DNA of 62,254 nucleotides from Desulfoplanes formicivorans (GCF_001748225.1 NZ_BDFE01000022.1:1-62254), one strand, 5' to 3'. Shown: positions 1 through 8,446, numbered from the stretch's first letter. Translations and numbers: made by a program. The notes: generated by a model not told the origin, from the sequence alone.

Positions 1-15
1 TAGCCGGGAATAATT

Positions 16-1308
16 TTGTGCTCACATCATGAAATTATCCGTTTAAGTCTTTCCGTTTACTGTGAGCGACATTTTTACTTTTTGCAGGCAAATCTTATAT
101 GGGTCTTGCTGGTAGGATTTCTTTTTCAACTGATAATACTTCCATCCCTACCGAATCTGCATGCCGGACATGGACTTATCAAAGGGGGCGATTGGACACG
201 CTTTCACCGTCTTGCGACGGAAACAGCAAAAAAAATAGAACGTAATGGTTGGCATGCCTGGGAATTACGCCCGCAGGGCCAGGCTCCCGCAGGTATTGCA
301 GCTGCTCTTTATTGTGTAACAGACATTTACAAGCCATGGATTTTTCTACCACTCAACGCAACCTTGTTTGCCCTTGGCGCAGTTTGCTTATTTGAGATTT
401 TTTCTTTGCTTGTTCCCCGCCAGCTTGCATTACTAGGCATATTCCCACTCGTTCTGTTTCCAAGTGCAATCATCATTTACGCCCAAATTCACAAAGATGT
501 TTTTTCAATTGCTGGCATATTAATACTTATCTGGATCTGGACACGCTTTACCCACTACCCAAAAACAAACTGGCGTTTCATCTTGAACCAAATGGTAATC
601 ACCGCTGTTGGATGTTTACTGGTATGGACTGTTCGCCCCTATCTATTGCAACCTGTGTTAGCCAGCTCACTCTTGGCCACTATGGTGGTTGGATTTCTAA
701 CACGCAAAAAACGGAATCTTCTCTGGTGGACAGGAATCATACTCTGCCTGCTCATTCAGACCAGCTACATGCACATGCGGGTTACTACCCCACGGGTGAA
801 GAACCTCCTGGCTACATCTGACTATATTACAAAACTCGTAGCTACTTTAGATGCCAGACGAGTTGGCTTTGCGACAGGCTATCCTAATGCCAAAAGCAAA
901 ATTGATACTGACGTACGCTTTCACTCCCTGACAGACATTATCTCTTATTCACCACGCGCTCTGCAAATAGGCCTATTTTCGCCGTTTTATTCCATGTGGT
1001 CAGCGCATCATGGTCATTCATTGGAGGCGAATCTCATACGACAAGTGAGCGGTATGGAAATGATCCTAACTTATATACTTTTCATAGGGGTTGGTCTGCT
1101 CTTGTGCCTGAACAAAGATCATCGCCTTACTCTCGTAGTTGTTATTCTCATGCCACTCACATTAATTCTAGTGTTGTCATTGGTCGTCTGCAATATTGGC
1201 ACCCTCTACCGCATGCGTTATGGCGATTTACAAATCTTGAATGGTTTGGGCGTCTTGGGTTGGGGTTTATGGTTACAACGACGGGTAGAGGCCAGAAAAA
1301 ACAATTAA
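16..1308 (+). CDS. Polytopic membrane protein of a surface-polysaccharide locus
   Basis: The product is about 430 residues with roughly nine hydrophobic segments spread over its length and short charged loops; I see no nucleotide-sugar-binding or catalytic motif that I can name. It lies directly upstream of glycosyltransferase and sugar-nucleotide genes, so a role in glycan assembly or polymerisation (a Wzy-like or GT39-like membrane enzyme) is an inference from context only. The frame opens right after a stop at position 1, and the first usable start is a TTG at 16 behind a weak GGGA; there is no in-frame ATG near the N-terminus, so the start is uncertain. Base composition is clearly more AT-rich than the core of the window, which suggests transfer. 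A hairpin with a T-run follows the stop codon closely. Confidence 0.6.
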   Translation: MCSHHEIIRLSLSVYCERHFYFLQANLIWVLLVGFLFQLIILPSLPNLHAGHGLIKGGDWTRFHRLATETAKKIERNGWHAWELRPQGQAPAGIAAALYCVTDIYKPWIFLPLNATLFALGAVCLFEIFSLLVPRQLALLGIFPLVLFPSAIIIYAQIHKDVFSIAGILILIWIWTRFTHYPKTNWRFILNQMVITAVGCLLVWTVRPYLLQPVLASSLLATMVVGFLTRKKRNLLWWTGIILCLLIQTSYMHMRVTTPRVKNLLATSDYITKLVATLDARRVGFATGYPNAKSKIDTDVRFHSLTDIISYSPRALQIGLFSPFYSMWSAHHGHSLEANLIRQVSGMEMILTYILFIGVGLLLCLNKDHRLTLVVVILMPLTLILVLSLVVCNIGTLYRMRYGDLQILNGLGVLGWGLWLQRRVEARKNN

Positions 1309-1317
1309 AATCCCGTC

Positions 1318-1348
1318 AAAAAAAACGTAAGAATAATTCACGTTTTTT
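1318..1348. terminator. Bidirectional intrinsic terminator after the membrane-protein gene
   Basis: AAAAAACGT (1320-1328) pairs with ACGTTTTTT (1340-1348), and the loop itself contains GAAT/ATTC. Flanking A and T tracts allow termination on either strand. It lies 10 bases after the stop at 1308 and separates that gene from the glycosyltransferase downstream. Confidence 0.7.
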
Positions 1349-1444
1349 CAAAATCATGAGCATAAGGCACGTAATACATCCCTTGCCTATCGCAGGATCA
1401 GTCCACCTGATTGCGGTTCCGATTCAGATTTTGGTTGCTCTATG

Positions 1445-1470
1445 AATTCCACACAAAACGTCGAATAACC
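1445..1470 (-). repeat. Solo terminal inverted repeat of an ISL3-family element
   Basis: These 26 bases are the reverse complement, with a single mismatch (T for G at 1466), of 61594-61619, the left end of the ISL3-type element at the far side of the window. The shared core begins AATTCCACACAAAACGTCGA. In this orientation the body of the element would lie to the left, yet 16-1308 encodes a membrane protein and no transposase is present, so this is an isolated end left by a deletion. It stops only 18 bases before the TTG start of the next gene. Confidence 0.75.
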
Positions 1471-1488
1471 CAAAAAAGAGAGCATTCA

Positions 1489-2625
1489 TTGAAGCGGTTA
1501 CTTTTTATTGTTTCTGAAGATTGGTATTTTTTATCCCACCGGCTGCATTTGGCCAAGGCAGCAATAAACGCCGGGTATGAAGTAGGACTTATTTCCAGGG
1601 TTTCCAGTTATCGAGACATTATTGAATCTGCAGGCATCAAAGTTATTGACTGGCAGATATCACGCAGATCAAGCAATCCATTTCATGAACTTTCGACCTT
1701 ATTTGATCTTTGGAGAGGTATTCGTTTATTTCGGCCCGATATTGTTCATGCAGTAGCATTAAAACCTGTTATTTATGCTTCCATTGCATGTTTTTTATCT
1801 GGAATCCAATCAAGAGTATCCGCGTTGGGAGGACTCGGATTTGTTTTTAGTTCTTCTAACAAATATGCTGCATTTTTAAGACCATTTATCATTTTTTTGT
1901 TCAAGATCGCTTTGCGCGGAAAAAAGTCTATCCTCATATTGCAAAATCCTGATGATGCAGAAATATTAACAACTGCAGGAGTCATTGCAGAAAATCGCAT
2001 CCGCATGATTAGAGGCGCTGGTGTTGATACACAGTTATTTTCTCCAGCGAACCATTTCCCGGACAAGCCCCTTGTCATCTTACCGGCTCGAATGCTTTGG
2101 GCTAAAGGCATTGGCGAATTCGTAAACGCTGCACGTCGAGTGCGAATTCAAAGGCCAGATGTGCGTTTTGTTCTTGTTGGCGCGCCTGATGATCAGAATT
2201 TGGAAAGTGTTTCAATTGAACAATTGCAAGAATGGGTACGTGATGGAATTGTTGAGTGGTGGGGCCGCTGTGAAAACATGCCCGAGGTGTACCGCCAGGC
2301 AACAATCGTCTGTTTACCTACGTCTTACGGGGAAGGACTGCCCAAAGCATTGCTTGAAGCAGCCAGCTGTGAAATACCTATTGTGACGTATGACGTTCCT
2401 GGCTGTCGGGAAGTGGTCCAGGATGGCAACAATGGCTTCCTGGTTCCCCTGAAAAACGAGGAGATGCTGTTTGCTTCATTAATGAAGCTGATTGAAGACC
2501 CTGAGTTGTGCAAACGCATGGGAATTGCGGGTCGTAAAATGGTGCTTGACCACTTTTCACAGGAACAGGTGGCAGAAGAAACCATGCGTGTTTGGGAAGA
2601 ACTGTTGCAGGAAGGCGCGAAATGA
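1489..2625 (+). CDS. Glycosyltransferase family 4 (GT-B fold)
   Basis: A retaining GT4 glycosyltransferase of about 378 residues that likely adds one sugar to a lipid-linked surface glycan at the inner face of the cytoplasmic membrane. The N-terminal half begins KRLLFIVSEDWYFLSHRL, typical of capsule/LPS GT4 enzymes. The C-terminal half carries the donor-site region with ARMLWAKGIGEF, then PTSYGEGLPKALLEAA, the E-x7-E signature of the family. I chose TTG at 1489 because homologues that I recall begin at this point and because the frame upstream runs through an insertion-sequence remnant; a GAGAG lies just before it. The stop overlaps the next start as ATGA, so it is translationally coupled to the epimerase. 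The low GC of its first half resembles the upstream membrane gene. Confidence 0.88.
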   Translation: MKRLLFIVSEDWYFLSHRLHLAKAAINAGYEVGLISRVSSYRDIIESAGIKVIDWQISRRSSNPFHELSTLFDLWRGIRLFRPDIVHAVALKPVIYASIACFLSGIQSRVSALGGLGFVFSSSNKYAAFLRPFIIFLFKIALRGKKSILILQNPDDAEILTTAGVIAENRIRMIRGAGVDTQLFSPANHFPDKPLVILPARMLWAKGIGEFVNAARRVRIQRPDVRFVLVGAPDDQNLESVSIEQLQEWVRDGIVEWWGRCENMPEVYRQATIVCLPTSYGEGLPKALLEAASCEIPIVTYDVPGCREVVQDGNNGFLVPLKNEEMLFASLMKLIEDPELCKRMGIAGRKMVLDHFSQEQVAEETMRVWEELLQEGAK

Positions 2626-3581
2626 AACAGGTGCTGCTAACCGGCGCAAACGGGTTCATCGGGCAGGTGCTGGTACGCATGCTCAAGGACAAAGGGTGCC
2701 GAGTCACTGCTCTCTTGCGCAAAGAGTATAAAGGTGCGTGGGACGATGCCTTGTACGGAGATATTCGTACCCCCCTTTCCTTTCCGGAATTACCCTCATG
2801 CGACACCGTCTTTCATCTTGCAGGCAAGGCCCATGCCCTGAGCGAGCATGCAGGCGAAGAAGACGAATACCATACCGTGAACACCCAAGGCACCCGCCAT
2901 GTTCTTGAGCTGGCAAAAAAAATGGGCGCCACCCGTTTTATCTATTTCAGCTCTATCAAGGCCATGGGAGAGATCGGGCATAATGACAACGAGACAAGCC
3001 CGTGCAATCCCAAGACCCCATACGGCATATCCAAATATGAAGCAGAGCAGCTTGTCCTCTTTGCCGGATACGTGTCCCATCCCGTGGTAATCCGCCCGAC
3101 CATGGTCTACGGACCGGGAGCCAAAGGCTATCTGCCGCAACTGATCCGATTTATTCAAAAAGGAATCTTCCCCCCTCTTTCGCCCTCCCTTACCAATAAA
3201 CGATCCATGGTACATGTAAACGATCTGGTGCAGGCCGCGATACTGGCGGCTGAGGACCAGGCAGCATCAGGTCAGGTGTTCATTGTTTCCGATGGCAAAC
3301 AGTACAGCACGTATGACATCTATGCGGCCATCAATCAGGCTTTGGGCAAAAAACTGCCCGGCTGGAGCCTTCCCCAAAGTGTACTTTGCGTTGCCGCACG
3401 CATTGGTGACGGGATCGGACGATTGCGCGGGCGCAGATTCTTATTTGATTCCGATGTATTGCATAAAATGACGGGCTCGGCCTGGTACGATACGAGTAAA
3501 AGCATGAAGGAACTAGGATTTACTCCCCAATGGGACCTGCCATCGGCCCTACCGGAAATTCTTGAAGGAATGAAACCATGA
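2622..3581 (+). CDS. NAD-dependent epimerase/dehydratase of the extended SDR family
   Basis: A sugar-nucleotide epimerase or reductase of 319 residues. The N-terminal Rossmann motif is TGANGFIGQVL (residues 8-18), and the active site has Ser/Thr in YFSSIKAMGE and YxxxK in YGISKYEAE. PTMVYGPGAKGY is the usual substrate-loop signature. The ATG at 2622 overlaps the upstream stop by four bases and was preferred over an upstream in-frame start inside the glycosyltransferase. Its own end overlaps the following WbpL-like gene, so the three form a coupled operon. Pairing of such an SDR with a WbpL-type transferase is common in O-antigen clusters, where the SDR makes the 4-epimerised or 4-keto-reduced UDP-HexNAc that is loaded onto undecaprenyl phosphate; exact substrate not deducible. 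Confidence 0.88.
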   Translation: MKQVLLTGANGFIGQVLVRMLKDKGCRVTALLRKEYKGAWDDALYGDIRTPLSFPELPSCDTVFHLAGKAHALSEHAGEEDEYHTVNTQGTRHVLELAKKMGATRFIYFSSIKAMGEIGHNDNETSPCNPKTPYGISKYEAEQLVLFAGYVSHPVVIRPTMVYGPGAKGYLPQLIRFIQKGIFPPLSPSLTNKRSMVHVNDLVQAAILAAEDQAASGQVFIVSDGKQYSTYDIYAAINQALGKKLPGWSLPQSVLCVAARIGDGIGRLRGRRFLFDSDVLHKMTGSAWYDTSKSMKELGFTPQWDLPSALPEILEGMKP

Positions 3582-4555
3582 CGGGTGGACTCATTGGGTG
3601 TGGAGCGTTTATCTGTGGATTGCTGGGAGCATGGACTGTTGCACGGTATGCAGAAAAGTTATGCCTCATGGACGTCCCAAGTTCCCGTAGTTCCCATTCC
3701 TGCCCAACGCCCAAAGGCGGTGGTGTGGGCATCCTGGCGGCATTTGTCCTTTTTTCCCTTGTGGGCTCTTTGTCACGCATCGCCGTGTGTGGGGCCACAA
3801 TCCTGGCCCTGATCAGTTTCCAAGGAGACAAACAGGAACTCACCCCCACATTTCGTCTTCTGGTCCAGTTTACCTGTGCCTTCCTGGCCCTGTGGGGGAT
3901 AGAGTGCGAATCTGGCTTGCACCTTTCCTGGGGTGCCCGGGTGCTTCTTGTTCCCGCATTTGTGATTTTTATCGTGGGCACGGCCAATTTCTACAATTTC
4001 ATGGACGGTATCAACGGGATCGCCGGAATGACCGGGATAGTCGGATTTGCCGGGCTCACCTGGTGGGCCTTTTCCATGGGCAGGACAGATATCGGCACGG
4101 CAAGCCTGGCCCTGGCCGGAGGATGCGCGGGATTTTTACCCATGAATGTGCCCCAAGCCAGGGTGTTCATGGGCGATATCGGCAGCGTGCTCCTTGGCTT
4201 CTGCTTCGGGCTGTTCGTGGTGGGGCTGGCCGAGAGTTTTCTTGACTTTGTGGTGCTGTGCTCGCTTTTGTTCACATTCTACGCCGATGAACTCTGCACC
4301 ATGCTCCAGCGATTCAAGCAGGGAGATTCTTTTTTCCAACCCCACAGAAAACATCTGTACCAGGTTCTGGTCAACGAAATGGGGACAGCACATTGGAAGG
4401 TAAGCCTGAGCTATGGTGTGGTACAGGCACTGATCTTCGGGATGATCCTCTTTCTTTCACGATATGGACTTTTTGCCGTATGCACGGCCCTGATCCTGTG
4501 TTTTGGAATCTGGGTCCTTGTGGATGCCAGAATCAAACACAAGGCATGGGGTTAA
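3578..4555 (+). CDS. WbpL/WecA-like undecaprenyl-phosphate sugar-1-phosphate transferase
   Basis: A polytopic membrane enzyme of 325 residues from the MraY/WecA superfamily, expected to move a HexNAc-1-phosphate from a UDP donor to undecaprenyl phosphate and so start glycan assembly. Recognisable parts are DVPSSRSSHSCPTPKGGG near residue 35, NFYNFMDGINGIAG near residue 140, and ARVFMGDIGSVLLGF, the third conserved cytoplasmic loop. One thing is odd: at the position where relatives have an Asp-Asp pair (GFxDDR) this protein has SFQGDK, so the first Asp is Gly. That pair is reported as needed for metal binding or catalysis in WecA/MraY. The protein is otherwise intact, so it may be impaired, or the alignment at that loop may be atypical. 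Confidence 0.85.
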   Translation: MTGGLIGCGAFICGLLGAWTVARYAEKLCLMDVPSSRSSHSCPTPKGGGVGILAAFVLFSLVGSLSRIAVCGATILALISFQGDKQELTPTFRLLVQFTCAFLALWGIECESGLHLSWGARVLLVPAFVIFIVGTANFYNFMDGINGIAGMTGIVGFAGLTWWAFSMGRTDIGTASLALAGGCAGFLPMNVPQARVFMGDIGSVLLGFCFGLFVVGLAESFLDFVVLCSLLFTFYADELCTMLQRFKQGDSFFQPHRKHLYQVLVNEMGTAHWKVSLSYGVVQALIFGMILFLSRYGLFAVCTALILCFGIWVLVDARIKHKAWG

Positions 4556-5014
4556 AAGTACACTAGAGTACGCAGGGCACAGTACACAGAACGCAGAAAA
4601 AACAGGTCCATCTGAAATAGGTACTCGTTGCCTTCCTTCACGGTAAAAAAGAAAGGGAACCGCAAAGGACGCCAAGAAAAAATTTTATGCCCTCTGGTGA
4701 TCAGTCTTTTTGCCTTTTCTGGCGTCATTCCCTACCTGGTAATGACGTGATCATGTAGATAGACAACAGATTACCGTCCAGGAGGAATTTGTATTTTCGT
4801 CTTTTTTTCAATAAGTTGCGATTTATCGTTCATAACCATACAACACCTCCCAGGGATAATACCCTACCTCCCGACCCTACCCTGTTCCCTAGGGCAGCCA
4901 GGGTTTTTCTTTTTTTCGAATCGGTGTATGCGAGATCCTCGCTGGGGAAAACAGTTCCCATACTTGTGATCCCTTTGTCTTTGCCGCTCATCACGCCTAT
5001 CTCACGGGAAGCAC
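4556..5014. other. Non-coding interval between the WbpL-like and CapD-like genes
   Basis: This 459-base stretch holds repeat copy A in its first third. The rest, 4690-5014, has no credible gene: open frames there have no ribosome site or recognisable product. It presumably contains the promoter of the CapD-like gene, but I could not pick convincing -35/-10 boxes. Confidence 0.6.
4557..4690 (+). repeat. Copy A of a dispersed intergenic repeat
   Basis: Two parts are visible: a GTAC/GCAC-rich tract (4557-4600) and CTTCACGGT with an A-run, GGGAACCGC and AAGGACGCCAAG (4637-4680). Both parts recur in reverse orientation at 20153-20450; for example GTACGCAGGGCACAG at 4568-4582 is the exact reverse complement of 20374-20388. 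The second part resembles a motif that I recall as frequent in environmental proteobacterial genomes (AACCACGAAGGACGC...). Confidence 0.7.
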
Positions 5015-7027
5015 ATGTTTCAGCAATTCAAAAATCTGCATTTCTACATGGTCCTGGCCACGGACATCCTACTCTTCGCGGCATCCCTGTTCCTGGCCAT
5101 GCTGCTGCGTTTCAATTTCCAACTGGAACCGCAGTATCTGAGGCAGATACTCACCCTGCTTTCCGTCCTGCTCCCTGTCAAAACCGTTATTTTCTTTGTC
5201 TTTGGTCTGTACCGGGGCATGTGGCGGTACACGGATCTGCGGGATTCCTGGCAGCTGTTCAAAGCCGTTATCCTCTCCCAGATGATTGCCATCACCCTGT
5301 TGTCCATGTGGGTGCGACTTGCAGGCTTTTCCAGGTCGGTGTTCATACTTGATGCCCTGCTCACCTTTGTGCTGACAGGGGGCATGCGCGTGGCCATCAG
5401 GACCATGTTCCTGCATATGGGACATTTCAGCACCGCCACTCTGCTGTCACCGCGCATCTATCGTAAACGGCGGTCCAGGCTGCGCAGGGTGCTCATTGTG
5501 GGGGCTGGAGATGCCGGAGAGAAAACCCTTCGGGAGATCATTGACACCCCTGAAATAGCCTATGAAGTGGTGGGCTTTCTGGACGACCGCAAGGACAAGC
5601 ATAACCGCAGCCTGCATGGGGTGCCTGTGCTGGGTCCGGTTCATTTGCTCCGTCAGGTGGTCCGCACCAGGCAGGTGGAAGAGGTGCTCATTGCCATTCC
5701 CTCGGCCAGAGGGACGCAAATGCGCCAGATTATCGATGCCTGCAAGGCATCCGGTCTGACCTACCGAACCCTGCCCCGGTTGGGGGATCTCATCAACGGA
5801 CAGGTTACCATCCAGCAGTTCCGTGAGGTCAGGTACGAGGATCTCCTGGGACGCGATCCCATCCGCATCCACAATGAATCCATTTCCTCCTGCCTGACAA
5901 ACAAGGTGGTCCTGATCACGGGCGCAGGCGGGTCCATTGGTTCGGAACTGGTGCGGCAGATCATCCGGTTTGATCCCGGCCTGGTCATCCTTGTCGAACG
6001 AAGCGAGGCCGGACTCTATGCCATGGAAATGGAACTGGTGCACAGGCACGCATTTTCCAACTATGTGACGGTTCTTGGCCGGGTTCAGGATAAGGTGCTC
6101 ATGGATCGGGTCATGGCTCGCTACCAACCCCAAGTGGTCTTTCACGCGGCCGCCTACAAACACGTGCCCTTGGTTGAATGCAACCCCTGGGAGGCTGTTT
6201 TCAACAACGTTCTGGGCTCCCAGGTGACCATGGACGCGGCAGAAAAACACGGGGTGGAACGCTTTGTCATTGTGTCCACAGACAAGGCAGTGCGTCCCAC
6301 CAATGTCATGGGAACCACCAAACGGATCACCGAGCTGCTCATGCAGTCCCGGCCCATAACCTCCACCCGGTTCATGGCGGTGCGTTTTGGCAATGTGGTG
6401 GGATCATCAGGTTCGGTCATCCCCCTGTTCAAAAAGCAGATCCGAAACGGCGGCCCTGTCACCGTGACCCACCCAGAGATGACCCGGTATTTCATGACCA
6501 TTCCCGAGGCGTGTCAGCTCATTCTCCAGGCTGCCACCATGGGCTGGGGCGGGGAAATCTTCATCCTCAAGATGGGCACACCCGTGAAAATCGCGGACAT
6601 GGCCCGGGACCTGATCCGCCTCTCGGGCAAGGAGCCTGATGTTGACATCGAGATCCGGTATACAGGGGTTCGTCCTGGCGAAAAATTGTACGAAGAGCTC
6701 ATCACCCATGGCGAAGGCGTGGTAAAGACCGATCACAGCGATATCATGGTCCTTCGCCCTGAAGACGATGGCGAAGTGCTCTCCCCGGACTACCGGCCAC
6801 GCTTGGAACGCCAATTGGCCGAGCTGCTTGAAATCGCCCTGGAGTATGACAGTAGCAAACTCAAACGCCAGCTCCACGCCATGGTCCCGGAATATACCCC
6901 CCAACCGGCTCCCTGCGTGCTGGATGATCTTCCCCCTAATGCTCGCCCTGATGCTCTCCCTGACGCTCCCATGGGAAAAAGACAGATGGTGGCCACCGCT
7001 CCTGCTGCAACCTCCAAAAAGCAATAA
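5015..7027 (+). CDS. CapD/WbpM-family UDP-sugar 4,6-dehydratase, membrane-anchored
   Basis: A 670-residue nucleoside-diphosphate-sugar dehydratase like WbpM and PglF, which convert UDP-GlcNAc to a 4-keto-6-deoxy intermediate for rare sugars such as bacillosamine or FucNAc. Four hydrophobic segments fill the first 140 residues. A CoA-binding-like Rossmann domain follows (VLIVGAGDAGEKTLREI, near residue 160). The catalytic SDR domain begins at VLITGAGGSIGSELVRQI near residue 300 and includes FHAAAYKHVPLVE, STDKAVRPTNVMG and TRYFMTIPEACQLI. Tyr of the usual YxxxK is replaced by Met-Gly-Thr-Thr-Lys, as is normal for this subfamily. The last 70 residues are Pro/Ala-rich and poorly conserved. The gene stands alone behind a repeat-bearing spacer. 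Confidence 0.92.
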   Translation: MFQQFKNLHFYMVLATDILLFAASLFLAMLLRFNFQLEPQYLRQILTLLSVLLPVKTVIFFVFGLYRGMWRYTDLRDSWQLFKAVILSQMIAITLLSMWVRLAGFSRSVFILDALLTFVLTGGMRVAIRTMFLHMGHFSTATLLSPRIYRKRRSRLRRVLIVGAGDAGEKTLREIIDTPEIAYEVVGFLDDRKDKHNRSLHGVPVLGPVHLLRQVVRTRQVEEVLIAIPSARGTQMRQIIDACKASGLTYRTLPRLGDLINGQVTIQQFREVRYEDLLGRDPIRIHNESISSCLTNKVVLITGAGGSIGSELVRQIIRFDPGLVILVERSEAGLYAMEMELVHRHAFSNYVTVLGRVQDKVLMDRVMARYQPQVVFHAAAYKHVPLVECNPWEAVFNNVLGSQVTMDAAEKHGVERFVIVSTDKAVRPTNVMGTTKRITELLMQSRPITSTRFMAVRFGNVVGSSGSVIPLFKKQIRNGGPVTVTHPEMTRYFMTIPEACQLILQAATMGWGGEIFILKMGTPVKIADMARDLIRLSGKEPDVDIEIRYTGVRPGEKLYEELITHGEGVVKTDHSDIMVLRPEDDGEVLSPDYRPRLERQLAELLEIALEYDSSKLKRQLHAMVPEYTPQPAPCVLDDLPPNARPDALPDAPMGKRQMVATAPAATSKKQ

Positions 7028-7081
7028 CCCGCCTTGCTGGCTCAAACCCCTGCCATGACCAACGGTCACGGCAAGACAACC

Positions 7082-7621
7082 TCATTCCTCCACGCGGAAT
7101 TCACATTCAACCCGAAGCCCTCCGGGATGATCCGCACCCGGCACCTCAAGCCCCTTCAGGCGGCGGGCAAAGGCGTGCATGAACCGGACAAACTCCCTGG
7201 TTCCGGTCACCCTGACCACGTGCGCGTCGTGCACCTGCAGGTGCGAACCCAGGTCAAGCACAATGAGGGCCTGTCCCGGACCAGGAGGGCGGGCTGGTTC
7301 CCATAGTTCCATGACCCGTTGCCGAATAATGCGAAGCAGATCATCTGCCTGGTGGGCCTCCCGGCCGATCCGATCGGTGGCAGGCATCCTGCCACCTGAA
7401 ACCTTGATCGTAGGACCAGGCAACGCGGTCACAACCAGATCCCCGCCCTTCCGGGTGACCCTGTTCACGTGAAGGGGGCTTAAGTCCACAATCAGATCAG
7501 GATGTTGTGCAGGCGTTTGCAACACCTCGCCCATGATCAAGGCGGCAAGGATCATGTGCACCAGGCAGGCAAGGCCCAGGGCCCAGGCCATTCTCCATGT
7601 CTTAAGACGAGTGATGCCCAT
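7082..7621 (-). CDS. Small membrane-anchored protein with a TolA/TonB-like C-terminal domain
   Basis: About 179 residues. An N-terminal hydrophobic segment (near residues 10-30) would anchor it in the inner membrane. The C-terminal 80 residues read like a TonB/TolA C-terminal fold: an Arg-rich helix (IIRQRVMELWEP), a beta strand (QALIVLDLGSHLQV), then VHDAHVVRVTGTREFVRFM. The start ATG at 7621 follows AAGGGGA and overlaps the upstream HD gene by 20 bases, so the two are coupled. There is no ExbB/ExbD or outer-membrane receptor nearby, and the usual Pro-rich linker is very short, so energy transduction is doubtful. The domain call rests on pattern resemblance; a profile search would settle it. 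Confidence 0.6.
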   Translation of the reverse strand: MGITRLKTWRMAWALGLACLVHMILAALIMGEVLQTPAQHPDLIVDLSPLHVNRVTRKGGDLVVTALPGPTIKVSGGRMPATDRIGREAHQADDLLRIIRQRVMELWEPARPPGPGQALIVLDLGSHLQVHDAHVVRVTGTREFVRFMHAFARRLKGLEVPGADHPGGLRVECEFRVEE

Positions 7622-8282
7622 TTCCCCTTGACCACCAGGTCTTGTCGGGACGGTCAAACCACCATCGGTCGATTTCAGCACGCATGATGGCATCTGCCAG
7701 TTCCCTGGCTTCCTGGGTACGCAAACGAGGCAGGGCTCCCTTGAGCCATTTGGCTGCAAACCGGTTCCCCAGATCCGCCTCTTCCTTCAGATTGAGGATG
7801 AAATCCAGCTGATCCGCGTCCTGGGCAATACAGGCCTCCACGGTTTCCACACCTTCCAGCTCCTTCCACTGGTCAAGCATCTCCTCCTCAAGCCCGGTCC
7901 CTTCAGTGGCATGATGCAGGGCCTTTTCCACATCACAGGTATTGTAGATGCGGTTGACGTAGTTGAAATCACCAATCCGGGCCTCGTGCAGATCGTGGAA
8001 CAGGCACAAGCACACCGTGCGCCCCACATCCGCCTTCATGCGCTTGGCCAGGACATACCCGATCACCGCAGTCCTGAAGGAATGTTCTGCCACGTTTTCC
8101 TGCCCGGTACCCAGAAATTGATATCCTGTTCTGGGGGTCTTCCTGAGCATGCCGGCTTCCAACAGAAAATCCGCAACCCGGGAAAGATCTCCCATGGCTG
8201 ACGTGCGGGAGGGTGCCTCCTCTTCCTGATGCGTTTCCTCTACCCTGTCATGGTGTGCTGCATTCTGGTCTTTGTTGTACAT
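7602..8282 (-). CDS. HD-domain phosphohydrolase, YfbR/HDDC2-like 5'-nucleotidase
   Basis: A metal-dependent HD hydrolase of about 226 residues related to the 5'-deoxynucleotidases YfbR and HDDC2, which dephosphorylate dNMPs. The HD signature is clear: ENVAEHSFRTAVIG supplies the first His, CLFHDLHEARIGDF gives His-Asp, and AQDADQLDFILN gives the distal Asp. Start choice is uncertain: ATG at 8282 gives a charged, poorly conserved 29-residue leader; ATG at 8195 (GDLSRVADFLLEAG) would begin at the conserved domain and has GAGGAGG about 20 bases upstream. It is coupled to the TolA-like gene downstream; no common function is evident. Confidence 0.8.
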   Translation of the reverse strand: MYNKDQNAAHHDRVEETHQEEEAPSRTSAMGDLSRVADFLLEAGMLRKTPRTGYQFLGTGQENVAEHSFRTAVIGYVLAKRMKADVGRTVCLCLFHDLHEARIGDFNYVNRIYNTCDVEKALHHATEGTGLEEEMLDQWKELEGVETVEACIAQDADQLDFILNLKEEADLGNRFAAKWLKGALPRLRTQEARELADAIMRAEIDRWWFDRPDKTWWSRGNGHHSS

Positions 8283-8410
8283 GGTTTGAGTGCTAATGGT
8301 TCCTGGTTGTTTGAGCAAGGGGTTTGCCCGGGGGGGCTCACCCGCGAACCCCCTTGGATTGGACGTGGCTTGCGCCCTTGTCGGGCCCAAATGCCCTCTT
8401 TCCCCGAGGC

Positions 8411-8446
8411 AAACAAAAAAAAGCGGCCAAAGGGCCGCTTTTTTTG
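8411..8446. terminator. Intrinsic terminator downstream of ndk-proC
   Basis: AAGCGGCC (8421-8428) and GGCCGCTT (8433-8440) form a perfect 8-bp stem with an AAAG loop, flanked by an A-run on the left and a T-run on the right. It lies 35 bases beyond the proC stop, so it ends the ndk-proC transcript on the minus strand. Confidence 0.9.

Noticed and set aside
4789-5352. Open frame of 187 codons preceding and overlapping the CapD-like gene
   Set aside because: It overlaps the true gene in another frame, and the product shows no pattern beyond Pro/His-rich noise.
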